This document shows, in pieces, positions 1 through 9,592 of a stretch of 64,000 nucleotides of DNA. This stretch comes from Desulfotomaculum sp. (GTDB taxonomy: Bacteria; Bacillota; Desulfotomaculia; Desulfotomaculales; Nap2-2B). Below the pieces are notes generated by a model that was not told the origin of the DNA, ran no database searches, and saw only the letters and a program-made list of their open reading frames with translations. Within the stretch, counting starts at the first letter, position 1, and every line of letters starts with the position of its first letter. The position numbers and the translations under genes were made by a program. The stretch lies in the NCBI GenBank assembly GCA_003485325.1, contig DMZI01000035.1:1-64000 (forward strand). Direction: 5' to 3'.

Positions 1-84
1 AAGCCGTGCTGCTGTCGGTGCGGTGCACCGGAGTGAGCGTTGATATTGCCGTGCCTATCGGATACTTATTTTCAGGATATACTT

Positions 85-97
85 ATTTTCAGGATAG
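85..97. repeat. Left flanking 13-bp direct repeat
   Basis: The sequence ATTTTCAGGATAG here recurs exactly at 337-349, bracketing repeat copy A. A further partial copy lies at 67-79, so the left side is itself tandemly duplicated. It could be a target-site duplication or a recombination scar. Confidence 0.6.
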
Positions 98-336
98 ACA
101 CACATGCTGCCAATGCAGCGCCAGCAGGAGGATGAAAATTCATCAATAAAGGAAGGTCAATGCCTTAAGTGCGATTTTGAGCCTTCATTCGAAGAACGAG
201 AGAACCCGAGGATAAGCGAGGTAACTGTTTGAGGCGCATGGCGCCGAGTTTTACCGAGCCCGAGGGTGAACGAGTTCGTACAAGTATAAGAGGCGAACAT
301 GAGCACGTAGGCAGTTGACCTTCCTAAGGCAAATTA
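98..336 (+). repeat. Repeat element copy A, decayed small-protein gene
   Basis: This AT/GC-mixed stretch is a diverged copy of the sequence at 55360-55590 on the minus strand. Both contain a start-like ATGC..AAxGC(A/G)GCGC block, then a shared stretch reading VNALSAILSLHS in the same frame. The copies differ by indels of three bases, which suggests coding ancestry. Here the frame opened by ATG at 132 is stopped at 147. A second short frame from ATG 105 reads MLPMQRQQED and resembles the start of the small gene at 33345. The segment has internal inverted arms (150-160 with 315-325) and is flanked by the direct repeats at 85-97 and 337-349. No function is recognised. Confidence 0.6.
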
Positions 337-349
337 ATTTTCAGGATAG
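337..349. repeat. Right flanking 13-bp direct repeat
   Basis: Exact second copy of the 13-mer at 85-97, lying 38 bases before the rapZ start codon. Confidence 0.6.
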
Positions 350-387
350 TCAGAACTTGATCCAAAAGAAAGAGAAGGATTTTAAAT

Positions 388-1284
388 ATGACGGTAGTGT
401 CTGATACCAAAACATCGCTGCCAAAGCTGGTAATTGTCACAGGCTTATCAGGGGCTGGTAAAACCCAAGTTTTGCGACACTTGGAGGACATTGGTTTTTT
501 TTGTGTGGACAACCTTCCCCCTGCCTTAATCCCCAAGTTTACCGATCTGTGTAACCAGACGAATTCTATTGATAGGCTGTCACTGGTTGTAGACATTCGG
601 GGGGGCATTTTTTTTGATGATTTGTTCGAAGTGCTCAGTGAACTAAAACAAAAAGGCGCTTACCAATATGAAATACTTTTCCTTGAGGCATCTGACGAAT
701 GCCTCGTCCGGCGATTTAAGGAATCCAGGCGCAGCCACCCTCTAAGCGAGCACGGCGAAATATTAAAGTCCATTCAGGAGGAAAGGGCTTGCCTTCAAGA
801 ACTTCGCGGGCGTGCAAATAAGGTGATAGACACGTCGGAACTCACCAATGCACAGCTTAAAGCTGAGGTAAGCGAATTGTTTTCTTCAAGGGTGGATTTG
901 TCCCAATTTAGAGTTTCGATAATTTCCTTTGGTTACAAGTACGGAATACCCCTGGACAGTGACCTCGTTTTTGACGTACGCTTTCTTCCAAATCCACATT
1001 ATGTTCCGGAACTTCGCTTATTGACCGGTAATGAAGCTGAGGTTGAAAAATATATATACAGCTCTACAGTTACAGATAAATTCATGAACAAATTCCTGAC
1101 CCTGATCGATTTTTTGGTACCGGAATATATAAAGGAAGGTAAGTCAATCCTGACCATTGCCGTCGGTTGTACAGGCGGGCGGCACCGTTCTGTTGCTATA
1201 GCCAATAACCTGGAACGGCATCTAAAGGATGAAAAATACCGGGTTTCAATAAGACATAGAGATATTAAACATCCTGATTTATAA
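388..1284 (+). CDS. rapZ: RapZ/YvcJ family nucleotide-binding RNase adapter protein
   Basis: A 298-residue P-loop protein of the RapZ (YvcJ) family, cytoplasmic. In E. coli RapZ feeds the GlmZ sRNA to RNase E; the Firmicutes homologue binds and hydrolyses GTP/ATP and its exact role is less clear. The Walker A motif GLSGAGKT is at residues 19-26, and the C-terminal family signature [10 protein letters not shown] lies near residue 260. Length is normal for the family (about 290). The ATG at 388 follows a GAAGG ribosome site. It opens a rapZ-x-whiA cluster typical of Firmicutes, but the usual yvcK gene does not follow it. Confidence 0.93.
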   Translation: MTVVSDTKTSLPKLVIVTGLSGAGKTQVLRHLEDIGFFCVDNLPPALIPKFTDLCNQTNSIDRLSLVVDIRGGIFFDDLFEVLSELKQKGAYQYEILFLEASDECLVRRFKESRRSHPLSEHGEILKSIQEERACLQELRGRANKVIDTSELTNAQLKAEVSELFSSRVDLSQFRVSIISFGYKYGIPLDSDLVFDVRFLPNPHYVPELRLLTGNEAEVEKYIYSSTVTDKFMNKFLTLIDFLVPEYIKEGKSILTIAVGCTGGRHRSVAIANNLERHLKDEKYRVSIRHRDIKHPDL

Positions 1285-1315
1285 TAAAGCCAAATGATTT
1301 TTGGGGGACAAAAAA

Positions 1316-2140
1316 ATGAAATTGATAAGGACAGCTCTTTTAGTTTTGGTACTATTGGTTGCTGCCTGGTTCGGTGTCCGGTATGTCTGGGAAATATTGC
1401 CCATCTATATTTATTCTGAACCTCAGGCCGAAGCTACCAATGCCAGTCAGATTCCTGTGTTAATGTATCACAAGATTTCCCCCGATCTAAAAAGCGGCGG
1501 ACTTGGAATGAGGGTGACTCCGGCGAGGTTTAACCTTCAAATGCAATACCTGGCTAAAAATGGTTACCATACTGTTCCATTGACTGAACTTACAGATTTC
1601 ATAAAGGGAAATAAAACTTTACCATCAAAATCAATTATCATAACCTTTGATGACGGATACCTTGATAACTATAAATATGCTTTTCCAATTTTAAAAAAGT
1701 ATGGATTTACTGCTGCAGTTTTTGTAGTTACAGACTATATTGGAAAAACGAACGAATTTGACGCAGCGAAAAAATTACAGATGGTTAACCAGTTGCTTGG
1801 ATGGAACGAGATTGATCAAATGTCAGATTACGGTATAACAATTGGAGCACATACCCTGAAGCATGTTTCCTTGACAGACATAACATTACCGGAAGCCAGG
1901 TATGAAATTGAGAATTGCAAGTTGGTTCTTGAGGAACATTTAAAAACACCAATAGAAGCTTTTGCCTATCCCTACGGACATTATAACAGCCAACTTAAGG
2001 AAATTGTACGGAAAAGCGGATATACTATCGCTGTAACGACCGATCAAGGCTTGGTTACGCCTGAAAGCGATCCTTACGCAATAAAGCGGGTAAGGATCAC
2101 GGGTAATTATGATCTGAGGAAATTTATTAATGAGCTTTAA
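1316..2140 (+). CDS. Membrane-anchored polysaccharide deacetylase (NodB family)
   Basis: Predicted extracellular deacetylase acting on N-acetylated wall or exopolysaccharide. One N-terminal membrane segment (about residues 5-25) precedes a NodB homology domain. The metal and catalytic motifs are visible: TFDDGY (motif 1), HTLKH with the two metal-binding histidines (motif 2), and AYPYG (motif 3). An in-frame TTG at 1301 lies upstream, but the GGGGGA run at 1303-1308 is a better ribosome site for the ATG at 1316, so that start is chosen. It occupies the slot between rapZ and whiA where yvcK is normally found. The substrate is unknown. Confidence 0.85.
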   Translation: MKLIRTALLVLVLLVAAWFGVRYVWEILPIYIYSEPQAEATNASQIPVLMYHKISPDLKSGGLGMRVTPARFNLQMQYLAKNGYHTVPLTELTDFIKGNKTLPSKSIIITFDDGYLDNYKYAFPILKKYGFTAAVFVVTDYIGKTNEFDAAKKLQMVNQLLGWNEIDQMSDYGITIGAHTLKHVSLTDITLPEARYEIENCKLVLEEHLKTPIEAFAYPYGHYNSQLKEIVRKSGYTIAVTTDQGLVTPESDPYAIKRVRITGNYDLRKFINEL

Positions 2141-2211
2141 AATAACCGGACTTAAATTTCCAGGCTAACCGGCGGTGCTTATGGAAAAATTTTTTGCAGG
2201 TGATACAATAA

Positions 2212-3186
2212 ATGTCTTTTTCCATTATTACAAAGGATGAGTTGGCGCGGGTAATGGGAAATAACGAATGCTGCAGGGAAGCTGAGCTTGCGGCGCTTAT
2301 CAAAACAAACGGAACAATTCTGCCGATAAAAGATAATCAGGCTGTTTTAAGTATTAATACTGAAAGCGCGGCTTTAGCCCGTAAAAGCTTTTTGCTGCTT
2401 AAAGAAATATTTCAAATTTGTGCGCATATACAAGTTAAAAGGAAAAGAAGACTGCGCAAAAACAACATCTATATCGTCAGGATTTCTTTGCCTGCGGATG
2501 CTTCAAGAGTCTTAGAAAAGCTTAGAATGTTGGACGATAAAAGTCAGTTAAAGGAAGCGATACCCGGCGGGCTGGTTCGCAAGGAATGCTGCCGCAGGGC
2601 TTACCTGCGCGGTTTATTTCTGGGCAGCGGTTCTATAAATAACCCTTCAAGCAATTATCATCTGGAGATTACCAGTTCGAGCGAGAACTACGGGAGGGAA
2701 ATATGCCGCCTGCTGCAGAGATTCAACCTTCATCCGGGACTGATTGCCCGTAAAAACGGTTTTGTCGCATACCTTAAGGAAGGCGGGCAGATTGCTGATT
2801 ATTTAAATATTATTGGAGCACATACAGCCCTTCTGGATATGGAAAATATACGCGTTTACAAGGGGATGCGCAATCAGGTTAACCGGCTCGTAAATTGTGA
2901 AACAGCTAATTTAAGCAAAACTGTAAATGCTTCTTTAAACCAACTTAAAACTATTAAATTTATAGCTTCAACTTTGGGGATTGGCAAATTGCCTCTTCCC
3001 CTCCGGCAAGTAGCATCCGCAAGGTTAGCTTATCCCGATGCCAGTCTTAGGGAACTGGGGGAACTTATCGAACCTAAAATCAGCAAGTCGGGTGTAAGAT
3101 ACCGGTTGGAAAAGTTGGAAGAGATAGCGCAGCAGTACCTGCTCAACCAGGGCATTTTTTCTCTGAAAGAGAAGATTCACCAATAG
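2212..3186 (+). CDS. whiA: WhiA family DNA-binding regulator
   Basis: A 324-residue WhiA (DUF199) protein with an N-terminal degenerate LAGLIDADG-like fold and a C-terminal helix-turn-helix. Family hallmarks visible are the CCRRAYLRGLFLGSGS stretch near residue 125 and the C-terminal LRELGEL and SKSGVRYRLEKL segments of the HTH. In Streptomyces it controls sporulation septation; in Bacillus it affects division and chromosome segregation. The ATG at 2212 has an AGGTGAT ribosome site seven bases upstream. It ends ten bases before rpoN and probably shares its transcript. Confidence 0.95.
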   Translation: MSFSIITKDELARVMGNNECCREAELAALIKTNGTILPIKDNQAVLSINTESAALARKSFLLLKEIFQICAHIQVKRKRRLRKNNIYIVRISLPADASRVLEKLRMLDDKSQLKEAIPGGLVRKECCRRAYLRGLFLGSGSINNPSSNYHLEITSSSENYGREICRLLQRFNLHPGLIARKNGFVAYLKEGGQIADYLNIIGAHTALLDMENIRVYKGMRNQVNRLVNCETANLSKTVNASLNQLKTIKFIASTLGIGKLPLPLRQVASARLAYPDASLRELGELIEPKISKSGVRYRLEKLEEIAQQYLLNQGIFSLKEKIHQ

Positions 3187-3196
3187 AGGTGTTTCA

Positions 3197-4594
3197 ATGA
3201 CGGCTGGAAATACCATTAAAATGGAACAAACTCAAAAAATGATGATTACCCCGGGGCTCAGGCAGGCTATTATGGTTTTACAGTTGTCTATGGTGGATTT
3301 AAACAGTTACCTTGAGCAGCAGCTCCAGGAAAATCCAATGTTGGAATTTGAGGAGGAAAGCGATCAGCAGGAAATCGGGAGGTTGGCTTCGGAAACCGGT
3401 TTAGGAGATGATGAATATGAGTTTGATCCCGAATGGCAGGATTACTTTCAGGACAGCAGTGACCTCGGTTTCTTAAAACCGGAAAAAGAAACTGATCAAG
3501 AAAATTCAAACTACGAAAATTACATCAGGCAAGAATACGGTTTGGTGGAATTTCTTTGTGATCAATTAAACCTTGTCATAAATAATACAAGGCAGAGATT
3601 GATAGGCCGGTATTTAATAGGCAATTTGGACGAGAATGGGTATTTACAGGTTTCTGTTGATGAAGTTGCCGCTTCGTTAAAAGTAAATCGCGAGGAAGTC
3701 GAAGAAACGCTTAAAATAATTCAAAACTTCGACCCGGCCGGAATAGGCGCTCGTAATCTGCAGGAGTGCCTTTTAATACAGGTCAGACAGTTAAATATTA
3801 AAGATGAGTTATTGGAAAATGTTATTATGTACCATCTGCCCGAGTTAGCCAAAGGCAAGCTGTTATTAATAGCGCATCAGCTCGGCGTTAACTTTGCAGA
3901 TATCCAAGGTATTTTACGTTTTATTAAAACCCTGGATCCCAAACCTGGCTGTAATTACAGTTCCGGTAACAGTGTAAAATATGTTATTCCTGATGTCATT
4001 GTGGAAAGAGCGGGACAGGATTATACAATAATAATAAATGACGGAATAAATCTAAAAATTAATCCATATTACAAGTCAATATTGGAGAAGGAAGCAGATT
4101 CAAAGGTTCGTCACTTTTTAAGGGTTAAGCTGAATGCTGCTGTTTGGTTGATCAAAAGCGTTGAACAGCGCAGAATTACTTTGTTTAAAATAGCAAACTG
4201 CCTGGTTGCTTTACAGCAGGACTTTCTAAGATGCGGATATGAACACCTGAAACCTTTGAACTTAAAACAGGTTGCAAAAATTGTCGGGCTGCATGAATCT
4301 ACTATCAGCAGGGCAACTTCAAACAAATACGTTCAAACACCCCAGGGTATGTTTCCAATGAGGTCTTTTTTCTCCGCAGGAATAAGCAGCGGCGGCAATA
4401 AAGAAACTTCCGCGGCAGCCATCAAGGAAAGCCTCCGTAAAATCGTAGCCCGGGAAAACCCAATAAAGCCTTTAAACGATCAGGATGTTGCCGACAAATT
4501 TGCTGAACGCGGGATTAGAATTTCTCGCCGTACAATTGCCAAATATCGCAGTGAAATTGGAATACCTTCCGCCCGTCAAAGAATAAGATATTAG
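3197..4594 (+). CDS. rpoN: RNA polymerase sigma-54 factor
   Basis: A 465-residue sigma-54. The N-terminal activator-interacting region is rich in Q and L (MEQTQKMMITPGLRQAI to about residue 50), followed by an acidic linker, the core-binding domain, an HTH around residue 355 (HESTISRATSNKYVQTP), and the C-terminal RpoN box SRRTIAKYR that reads the -24 element. Sigma-54 recognises -24/-12 promoters and needs AAA-type enhancer-binding activators; none is encoded in this window. It starts ten bases after whiA behind a GAGGTG site. The IS element lies about 220 bases downstream. Confidence 0.95.
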   Translation: MTAGNTIKMEQTQKMMITPGLRQAIMVLQLSMVDLNSYLEQQLQENPMLEFEEESDQQEIGRLASETGLGDDEYEFDPEWQDYFQDSSDLGFLKPEKETDQENSNYENYIRQEYGLVEFLCDQLNLVINNTRQRLIGRYLIGNLDENGYLQVSVDEVAASLKVNREEVEETLKIIQNFDPAGIGARNLQECLLIQVRQLNIKDELLENVIMYHLPELAKGKLLLIAHQLGVNFADIQGILRFIKTLDPKPGCNYSSGNSVKYVIPDVIVERAGQDYTIIINDGINLKINPYYKSILEKEADSKVRHFLRVKLNAAVWLIKSVEQRRITLFKIANCLVALQQDFLRCGYEHLKPLNLKQVAKIVGLHESTISRATSNKYVQTPQGMFPMRSFFSAGISSGGNKETSAAAIKESLRKIVARENPIKPLNDQDVADKFAERGIRISRRTIAKYRSEIGIPSARQRIRY

Positions 4595-4815
4595 TTGCAA
4601 GACAATTTTAAGGGGACGTTTTTTAATCGTTCTCTTTTTATTTAAAAATTAAAGGGAAATTATTAGTCGACAGCGAATAGAATTATTACATCATAATTAA
4701 CCAAAAAGTGTTATATAAGACATACTATTAAACTCAACTTTGACAGCAAAACGCCTTTTTGAAGCAAAAAGAGCTAAAAAACCCAATAGAATCAAGGGGT
4801 GGTCGTAAATATTTC
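4595..4815. other. rpoN-IS intergenic region, nothing recognised
   Basis: AT-rich spacer between rpoN and the left inverted repeat of the insertion sequence. No open frame, clear terminator or promoter is supported. No recognisable remnant of a cggR-type regulator is present. Confidence 0.5.
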
Positions 4816-6513
4816 TAAAAACGTAGTGCTACGTCTATAAAATATTAGTCTTTAAACGATGAGTTGACAATAGTATAATGAAAGTGCTATGTATACCAGA
4901 ACAAAAACATTTACCAATAAAGACGGCACAACTAGAACTTACCTGTATATCGTGGAAACTGTCCGTAAGCAAGGAAAGATCAATCAAAACATAGTTGCCA
5001 ATCTCGGCCGTATTGAAGATATGCAGTCAGGAGAACTCGACCGACTGATCGAGAGTCTGGCCAAGTTTTCCAAAAAGAAATGGATCCAGACACAAGCCGC
5101 AAAGATTATGGTGGAGTATGCCAAGGAATGGGGCACCGACCTGATCTTTAGAAACATCTGGGAAAAGCTCGGCCTTAAGGAAACCTTAGAAAAACTCCTG
5201 GCTAAAACTGAGATTAACACACCTATCGCCGAAGCGGTATACGCTATGGTGTTAAACCGTATTTCCGACCCGCTTTCCAAAAGGGCTGTAAACGAATGGA
5301 TAGACGAGATTTACCGGCCTTCATTCAAAGAGCTGCAATTACATCATTTCTACCGGGCGCTGGACTTTCTCATTGAGAATAAAAACACTATTGAACTGGA
5401 ACTTTTCGAACAAACTAAGAATCTTTTTAACATGCAGCTGGATATGGTGTTCTGGGATACAACATCAACTTACTTCGAAGGAAACGGTCCGGCAGGTTTG
5501 GCGGAATATGGACACTCCAAAGATCACCGACCTGACCGCGTACAGATCCTTGTCGGCTTATTGATGACCAAAGAGGGTATTCCGGTAGCGCACCAGGTAT
5601 TCCCCGGCAATACCGCAGACATAGATACTTTTAAAGCAATGATTAAAGATACAAGGGAGCGTTTCTTAATTCGGCGCGTAATCTTTGTCGGTGACCGCGG
5701 GATGGTCAGCACTAAACTCTTAGAAGAACTGGACCGCCAGCATATTGAATATATTGCCGGTGTGCGAATGCGTAAGGCAAAAGCTGTCGAAGACATCTTA
5801 AAAGTTGGCGGCAGATACAAGACAGTCAGTGACAATCTCAAGGTAAAGGAAGTCTGGTCAAAAGACGCAAGCCGATACATCATCTGCTACAACCCTGTTG
5901 AAGCGGAACATGACCGTAAAGCCAGAGAGGAAACAGCCGGTAAACTGGAAACTAAACTTAAACAAAAAGGCCTTGAGCAACTGATCGGAAACAGCGGCTA
6001 CCGTCACTACCTGGTTTTAGACAAACCAAAAGTTGAAATAAATTACCGGTTGATTAAAGAGGAAGCCAGGTTTGACGGCAAGTATGTTTTACGAACCAAT
6101 ACTGCGCTTGACAGTGCTGAGGTTGCCCTGGCTTATAAAGATCTCTGGCGTGTGGAAAGAGCCTTTCGCGATCTAAAGTCCACTCTTGATTTAAGACCAA
6201 TTTATCATTGGAAAGACCGCCGGGTAAGGGGTCATGTTATGATCTGCTTTCTCGCCCTAGTTCTGGAGTCAGCATTGTACAGATCATTAAAACTGACAGA
6301 TAGCTATGTGGAATATATGTATTTGATCCGTGACTTAAAGCAACTCAAAGCTGTGGAACTGACTTTTCAGGAAGACCGCTTTATCTGCCGAACAGAATTA
6401 CCAGGATCTTCTTATGAAGCTTTTAAGGCTCTTGGATTAAGGCCGCCAAATCATGTAATTGAACATTCTTAAGTTCATTGCCATAATATTACATTTGTAG
6501 TGGTACGTCTTTA
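4816..6513 (+). mobile_element. IS1634/IS4-superfamily insertion sequence
   Basis: A single-transposase insertion element. The likely ends are imperfect inverted repeats: TAAAAACGTA at 4816-4825 matches the reverse complement of TACGTCTTTA at 6504-6513, and similarity continues inward (CTAC blocks and an AATATT block). The left end also contains a perfect hairpin, ACGTAG-TG-CTACGT. The transposase at 4889-6472 fills the element and is uninterrupted, so it may be active. Target-site duplication was not resolved by eye. Inserted between rpoN and gapA. Confidence 0.75.
4889..6472 (+). CDS. IS1634-type DDE transposase
   Basis: A 527-residue transposase of the IS1634 group (IS4 superfamily). The N-terminus (YTRTKTFTNKDGTTRTYLYIVE) and an N-terminal helical region lead into an RNase H-like DDE domain. 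Candidate catalytic residues are the Asp in FWDTTSTYF (about residue 190), the Asp in FVGDRGMVS (about residue 272), and the Glu in the Y/W-R-x-E signature WRVERAFRDLK (about residue 420). The frame is intact and full length. It catalyses cut-and-paste movement of the element at 4816-6513. The ribosome site is weak. Confidence 0.9.
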   Translation: MYTRTKTFTNKDGTTRTYLYIVETVRKQGKINQNIVANLGRIEDMQSGELDRLIESLAKFSKKKWIQTQAAKIMVEYAKEWGTDLIFRNIWEKLGLKETLEKLLAKTEINTPIAEAVYAMVLNRISDPLSKRAVNEWIDEIYRPSFKELQLHHFYRALDFLIENKNTIELELFEQTKNLFNMQLDMVFWDTTSTYFEGNGPAGLAEYGHSKDHRPDRVQILVGLLMTKEGIPVAHQVFPGNTADIDTFKAMIKDTRERFLIRRVIFVGDRGMVSTKLLEELDRQHIEYIAGVRMRKAKAVEDILKVGGRYKTVSDNLKVKEVWSKDASRYIICYNPVEAEHDRKAREETAGKLETKLKQKGLEQLIGNSGYRHYLVLDKPKVEINYRLIKEEARFDGKYVLRTNTALDSAEVALAYKDLWRVERAFRDLKSTLDLRPIYHWKDRRVRGHVMICFLALVLESALYRSLKLTDSYVEYMYLIRDLKQLKAVELTFQEDRFICRTELPGSSYEAFKALGLRPPNHVIEHS

Positions 6514-6594
6514 ATTTGTTCCCGCTAAGCCTTGGTATATGGGATAGTTAATCATGTTAAGTGTCAAAGATGAGTTAAAGGAGTGGCAGGAAAA

Positions 6595-7602
6595 ATGACA
6601 ATCAAAGTTGGTATCAATGGATTCGGCCGGGTAGGCCGTTGTGTTTTCCGTCTAGCGTTGATGGACCCCGAAGTGGAGGTAGTTATCGTGAATAGCAATG
6701 GGGATGCACCTACGTTGGCCCACCTTTTAATGTACGACTCAGTACACGGCAGACTGGCAAAAAGAGTTAATGTTTCCGACGGGGGATTTATAATTGACGA
6801 CAGAAAAGTAGCTGTGATTACGGAAAAAGATCCTGATAAATTACCATGGGGAGAGTATGGCGTTGATATAGTGGTTGAATCTACCGGCAAGTATAAAGAT
6901 GGTAAGGAAGCCTGTATGCATATAAGACAGAAGGCGAAAAAGGTTATTATTACTGCTCCTGCGAAGAACGAAGATATTACCATCATCATGGGAGTGAATG
7001 ATGATAAATATAACCCGGACAGCCATCATGTTGTTTCCTGCGGCTCCTGTACAACAAACTGTCTCGCCCCAATTGCCAAGGTATTGCATAGAAAGTACGA
7101 AATTATAAGCGGTTTGATGACATCTATACATGCTTACACAAATGACCAGAAGCTTCAGGATTCCCGGCACAAGGATTTGCGCAGGTCAAGAGCTGCGGCA
7201 ATGTCAATCATTCCTACTACCACAGGCGCAGCAAAGGCTATTAATTTTGTTCTGCCTGAACTGGAGGGCAGAATAAACGGTCTTTCTTTACGTGTTCCTA
7301 CGCCTAATGTAAGTGTAGTGGATTTTGTTGCTCAGGTTAATAAGCCTACCAATAAGGATGATGTTAATTTTGAACTAAAAGATGCATCAGAGGGTGAGTT
7401 GCAGGGAATCCTTGCTTTTAGTGATCTCCCGCTGGTATCTTGTGATTTTAATGGGGATCCTCATTCTTCAATTGTTGACGGGCTTTCAACAATGGTTGTT
7501 GGAGAAAAACATGTTAAAGTAGTAGCCTGGTACGACAATGAATGGGGTTATGCCAGCCGTGTTATTGACCTGGCCAAGTATATGGCCCAAAAAGGATTAT
7601 AA
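6595..7602 (+). CDS. gapA: Glyceraldehyde-3-phosphate dehydrogenase, type I
   Basis: Phosphorylating GAPDH converting glyceraldehyde 3-phosphate, NAD and phosphate to 1,3-bisphosphoglycerate in the cytoplasm. The NAD-binding GINGFGRVGR motif is at the N-terminus and the catalytic SCTTNC carries Cys152; the C-terminal WYDNEWGYASR is also present. A GTG at 6583 is in frame but overlaps the AAGGAG ribosome site, so the ATG at 6595 is preferred, giving 335 residues as usual for the family. First gene of a five-gene lower-glycolysis operon. Upstream a CggR-type repressor is common in Firmicutes, but an IS is found here instead. Confidence 0.97.
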   Translation: MTIKVGINGFGRVGRCVFRLALMDPEVEVVIVNSNGDAPTLAHLLMYDSVHGRLAKRVNVSDGGFIIDDRKVAVITEKDPDKLPWGEYGVDIVVESTGKYKDGKEACMHIRQKAKKVIITAPAKNEDITIIMGVNDDKYNPDSHHVVSCGSCTTNCLAPIAKVLHRKYEIISGLMTSIHAYTNDQKLQDSRHKDLRRSRAAAMSIIPTTTGAAKAINFVLPELEGRINGLSLRVPTPNVSVVDFVAQVNKPTNKDDVNFELKDASEGELQGILAFSDLPLVSCDFNGDPHSSIVDGLSTMVVGEKHVKVVAWYDNEWGYASRVIDLAKYMAQKGL

Positions 7603-7636
7603 ACGTTTAAAAACTATAAAGAGCTAGGGGATAGAA

Positions 7637-8821
7637 ATGAATAAAAAATCTGTTTCAGAGATAGATGTAACCGGTAAGAGAGTGCTAGTACGGGTGGATT
7701 TTAATGTACCTTTAAATGATGACGGGGAAGTATCAGACGATACGCGCATTATTGCATCTCTGCCGACGCTTATTTATTTAATCGAGAAACAGGCTAAAGT
7801 GATTATCGTTTCGCACCTGGGGCGTCCCAAGGGCAAGTTTGACGAAAGATACCGTCTTGATCCTGCAGCAAGACGGCTTGCAGAACTGTTAAAAAAGCCT
7901 GTGCAAAAAGTAAACGATTGCATCGGCGATGAACCTAAAGCTGCTATCTCCAGTATGCAGCCCGGTGATGTGCTCCTTTTGGAGAATGTACGCTTTTACC
8001 CCGGAGAAGAAAAAAATGAAGAAAAATTTGCCCGTGGCCTAGCCGAATTGGCGGATATTTATGTAAACGATGCTTTCGGGACAGCCCACCGCGCACATGC
8101 TTCGACTGAAGGGGTAGCACATTTATTGCCGGCTGTAGCTGGTTTTTTAATGCAAAAAGAAATTAATATGCTGGGCAAAACAATAATGCAGCCGGAACAT
8201 CCTTTCTTTATTATTCTGGGTGGGGCAAAAATATCGGATAAAATAGGGATTATCGACAATCTTTTGGGAAAAGTGGATAACCTTATTATCGGGGGCGGAA
8301 TGGCCAATACATTCTTACGGGCAGCCGGGTACGGGCTGGGCAAGTCCTTGATCGAAGCCGATAAGGTTGAGTTTGCCGGAGAACTTGCCGCGAAAATAAA
8401 AGATCAGGGTCTTAAGCTTATGCTGCCGGTGGATTTGGTCGTTACGCCTGCTGCTGAACCTGGTTCGGAAAGGAAAGTTGTATCTATAAACGAGGTTCCG
8501 GAAGATTGGATGGCGTTAGATATAGGGCCGGAAACTATAGGAGTATATACTAAAGCGGTAAGTGTGGCAAAAACAGTGATTTGGAACGGCCCAATGGGTG
8601 TTTTTGAAATGCCCCCCTTCGCCCAGGGCACTTTTTCATTAGCCCGGGCTTTAGTGGAAAGCGGCGCTATAACTGTCGTCGGCGGGGGAGATACAGCGTC
8701 AGCGGTAGAAAAAGCGGGTATAGCGGATAGAATTACACATATTTCAACTGGTGGGGGAGCTTCACTGGAGTTTATGGAGGGGAAGGTACTTCCCGGTGTA
8801 GCCGCTTTATTGGACGATTAG
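7637..8821 (+). CDS. pgk: Phosphoglycerate kinase
   Basis: A 394-residue monofunctional phosphoglycerate kinase, transferring phosphate between 1,3-bisphosphoglycerate and ADP. Visible signatures are [12 protein letters not shown] near the N-terminus, SHLGRP (about residue 60) for substrate binding, ENVRFY (about 118), and the C-terminal nucleotide-binding GGGDTASA and [10 protein letters not shown]. It lies 34 bases after gapA and 14 before tpiA, consistent with co-transcription. Confidence 0.97.
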   Translation: MNKKSVSEIDVTGKRVLVRVDFNVPLNDDGEVSDDTRIIASLPTLIYLIEKQAKVIIVSHLGRPKGKFDERYRLDPAARRLAELLKKPVQKVNDCIGDEPKAAISSMQPGDVLLLENVRFYPGEEKNEEKFARGLAELADIYVNDAFGTAHRAHASTEGVAHLLPAVAGFLMQKEINMLGKTIMQPEHPFFIILGGAKISDKIGIIDNLLGKVDNLIIGGGMANTFLRAAGYGLGKSLIEADKVEFAGELAAKIKDQGLKLMLPVDLVVTPAAEPGSERKVVSINEVPEDWMALDIGPETIGVYTKAVSVAKTVIWNGPMGVFEMPPFAQGTFSLARALVESGAITVVGGGDTASAVEKAGIADRITHISTGGGASLEFMEGKVLPGVAALLDD

Positions 8822-8835
8822 AAAGGAAGAAAAAC

Positions 8836-9591
8836 ATGCGAACACCTTTAATAGTGGGAAACTGGAAAATGTATAAAACGCCTGCAGAGGCAGCTAATTT
8901 TGTCAGGGAATTACGGGAGAAGCTTGGGGAGGTTAAGAAAGCGGAAGTTGTAGTCTGCCCGCCTTTTGTAGCTCTTTACAGTGTTGCTCGTGAACTGGGC
9001 GGAAGCATAATCGGGCTGGGAGCCCAGAATATGTACTGCGAGGATGAAGGCGCCTATACAGGAGAGGTTGCGCCTCCGATGTTGAAAGAGATTGGCTGCA
9101 GTTATGTAATACTGGGGCATTCTGAAAGGCGCCAGTATTTTGGGGAAAGTAATCAGCTTATTAATAGAAAAGTCCGGGCATCTCTTAAAGCGGAGCTTAC
9201 ACCAATTGTCTGCGTTGGAGAGATCCTGGAAGAAAGAAAAAACGGAATAACCGATCAAATTATTGAGAAACAACTTGGCGGTTCTTTAGCTGGTTTCAGC
9301 CCGCTTGAATTATCCAGGATCATTGTTGCCTACGAACCGGTTTGGGCTATAGGTACGGGGCTTACCGCCGAAGCAAAGGATGCGCAACAGGTAAATGGTC
9401 TGATCCGCAGTTTCCTGGTTCAGAATGCAGGCCCTGAAATAGCACAAAAAATACGGGTTTTATATGGCGGAAGTGTAAAACCTGATAATATTGCGGGACT
9501 TATGGCTCAGCCTGATGTTGACGGCGCCCTAGTTGGAGGAGCCAGCCTGAAGGTTAATGCCTTTTCAGAAATAGTTTGGAATTGTTATTGA
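8836..9591 (+). CDS. tpiA: Triosephosphate isomerase
   Basis: A 251-residue TIM-barrel enzyme interconverting dihydroxyacetone phosphate and glyceraldehyde 3-phosphate. Key residues visible: the Lys in GNWKMYKT (residue 11), the electrophilic His in LGHSERR (about 96), the catalytic Glu in the [11 protein letters not shown] signature (about 168), and the phosphate-binding YGGSVKPDN near 213. A GGAAG ribosome site precedes the ATG. The single-base gap to gpmI suggests translational coupling. Confidence 0.97.
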   Translation: MRTPLIVGNWKMYKTPAEAANFVRELREKLGEVKKAEVVVCPPFVALYSVARELGGSIIGLGAQNMYCEDEGAYTGEVAPPMLKEIGCSYVILGHSERRQYFGESNQLINRKVRASLKAELTPIVCVGEILEERKNGITDQIIEKQLGGSLAGFSPLELSRIIVAYEPVWAIGTGLTAEAKDAQQVNGLIRSFLVQNAGPEIAQKIRVLYGGSVKPDNIAGLMAQPDVDGALVGGASLKVNAFSEIVWNCY

Positions 9592-9592
9592 A

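Noticed and set aside
4864..4879. TTGACA followed by TATAAT just before the transposase
   Set aside because: The two hexamers are only four bases apart, which is too close to form a sigma-A promoter.
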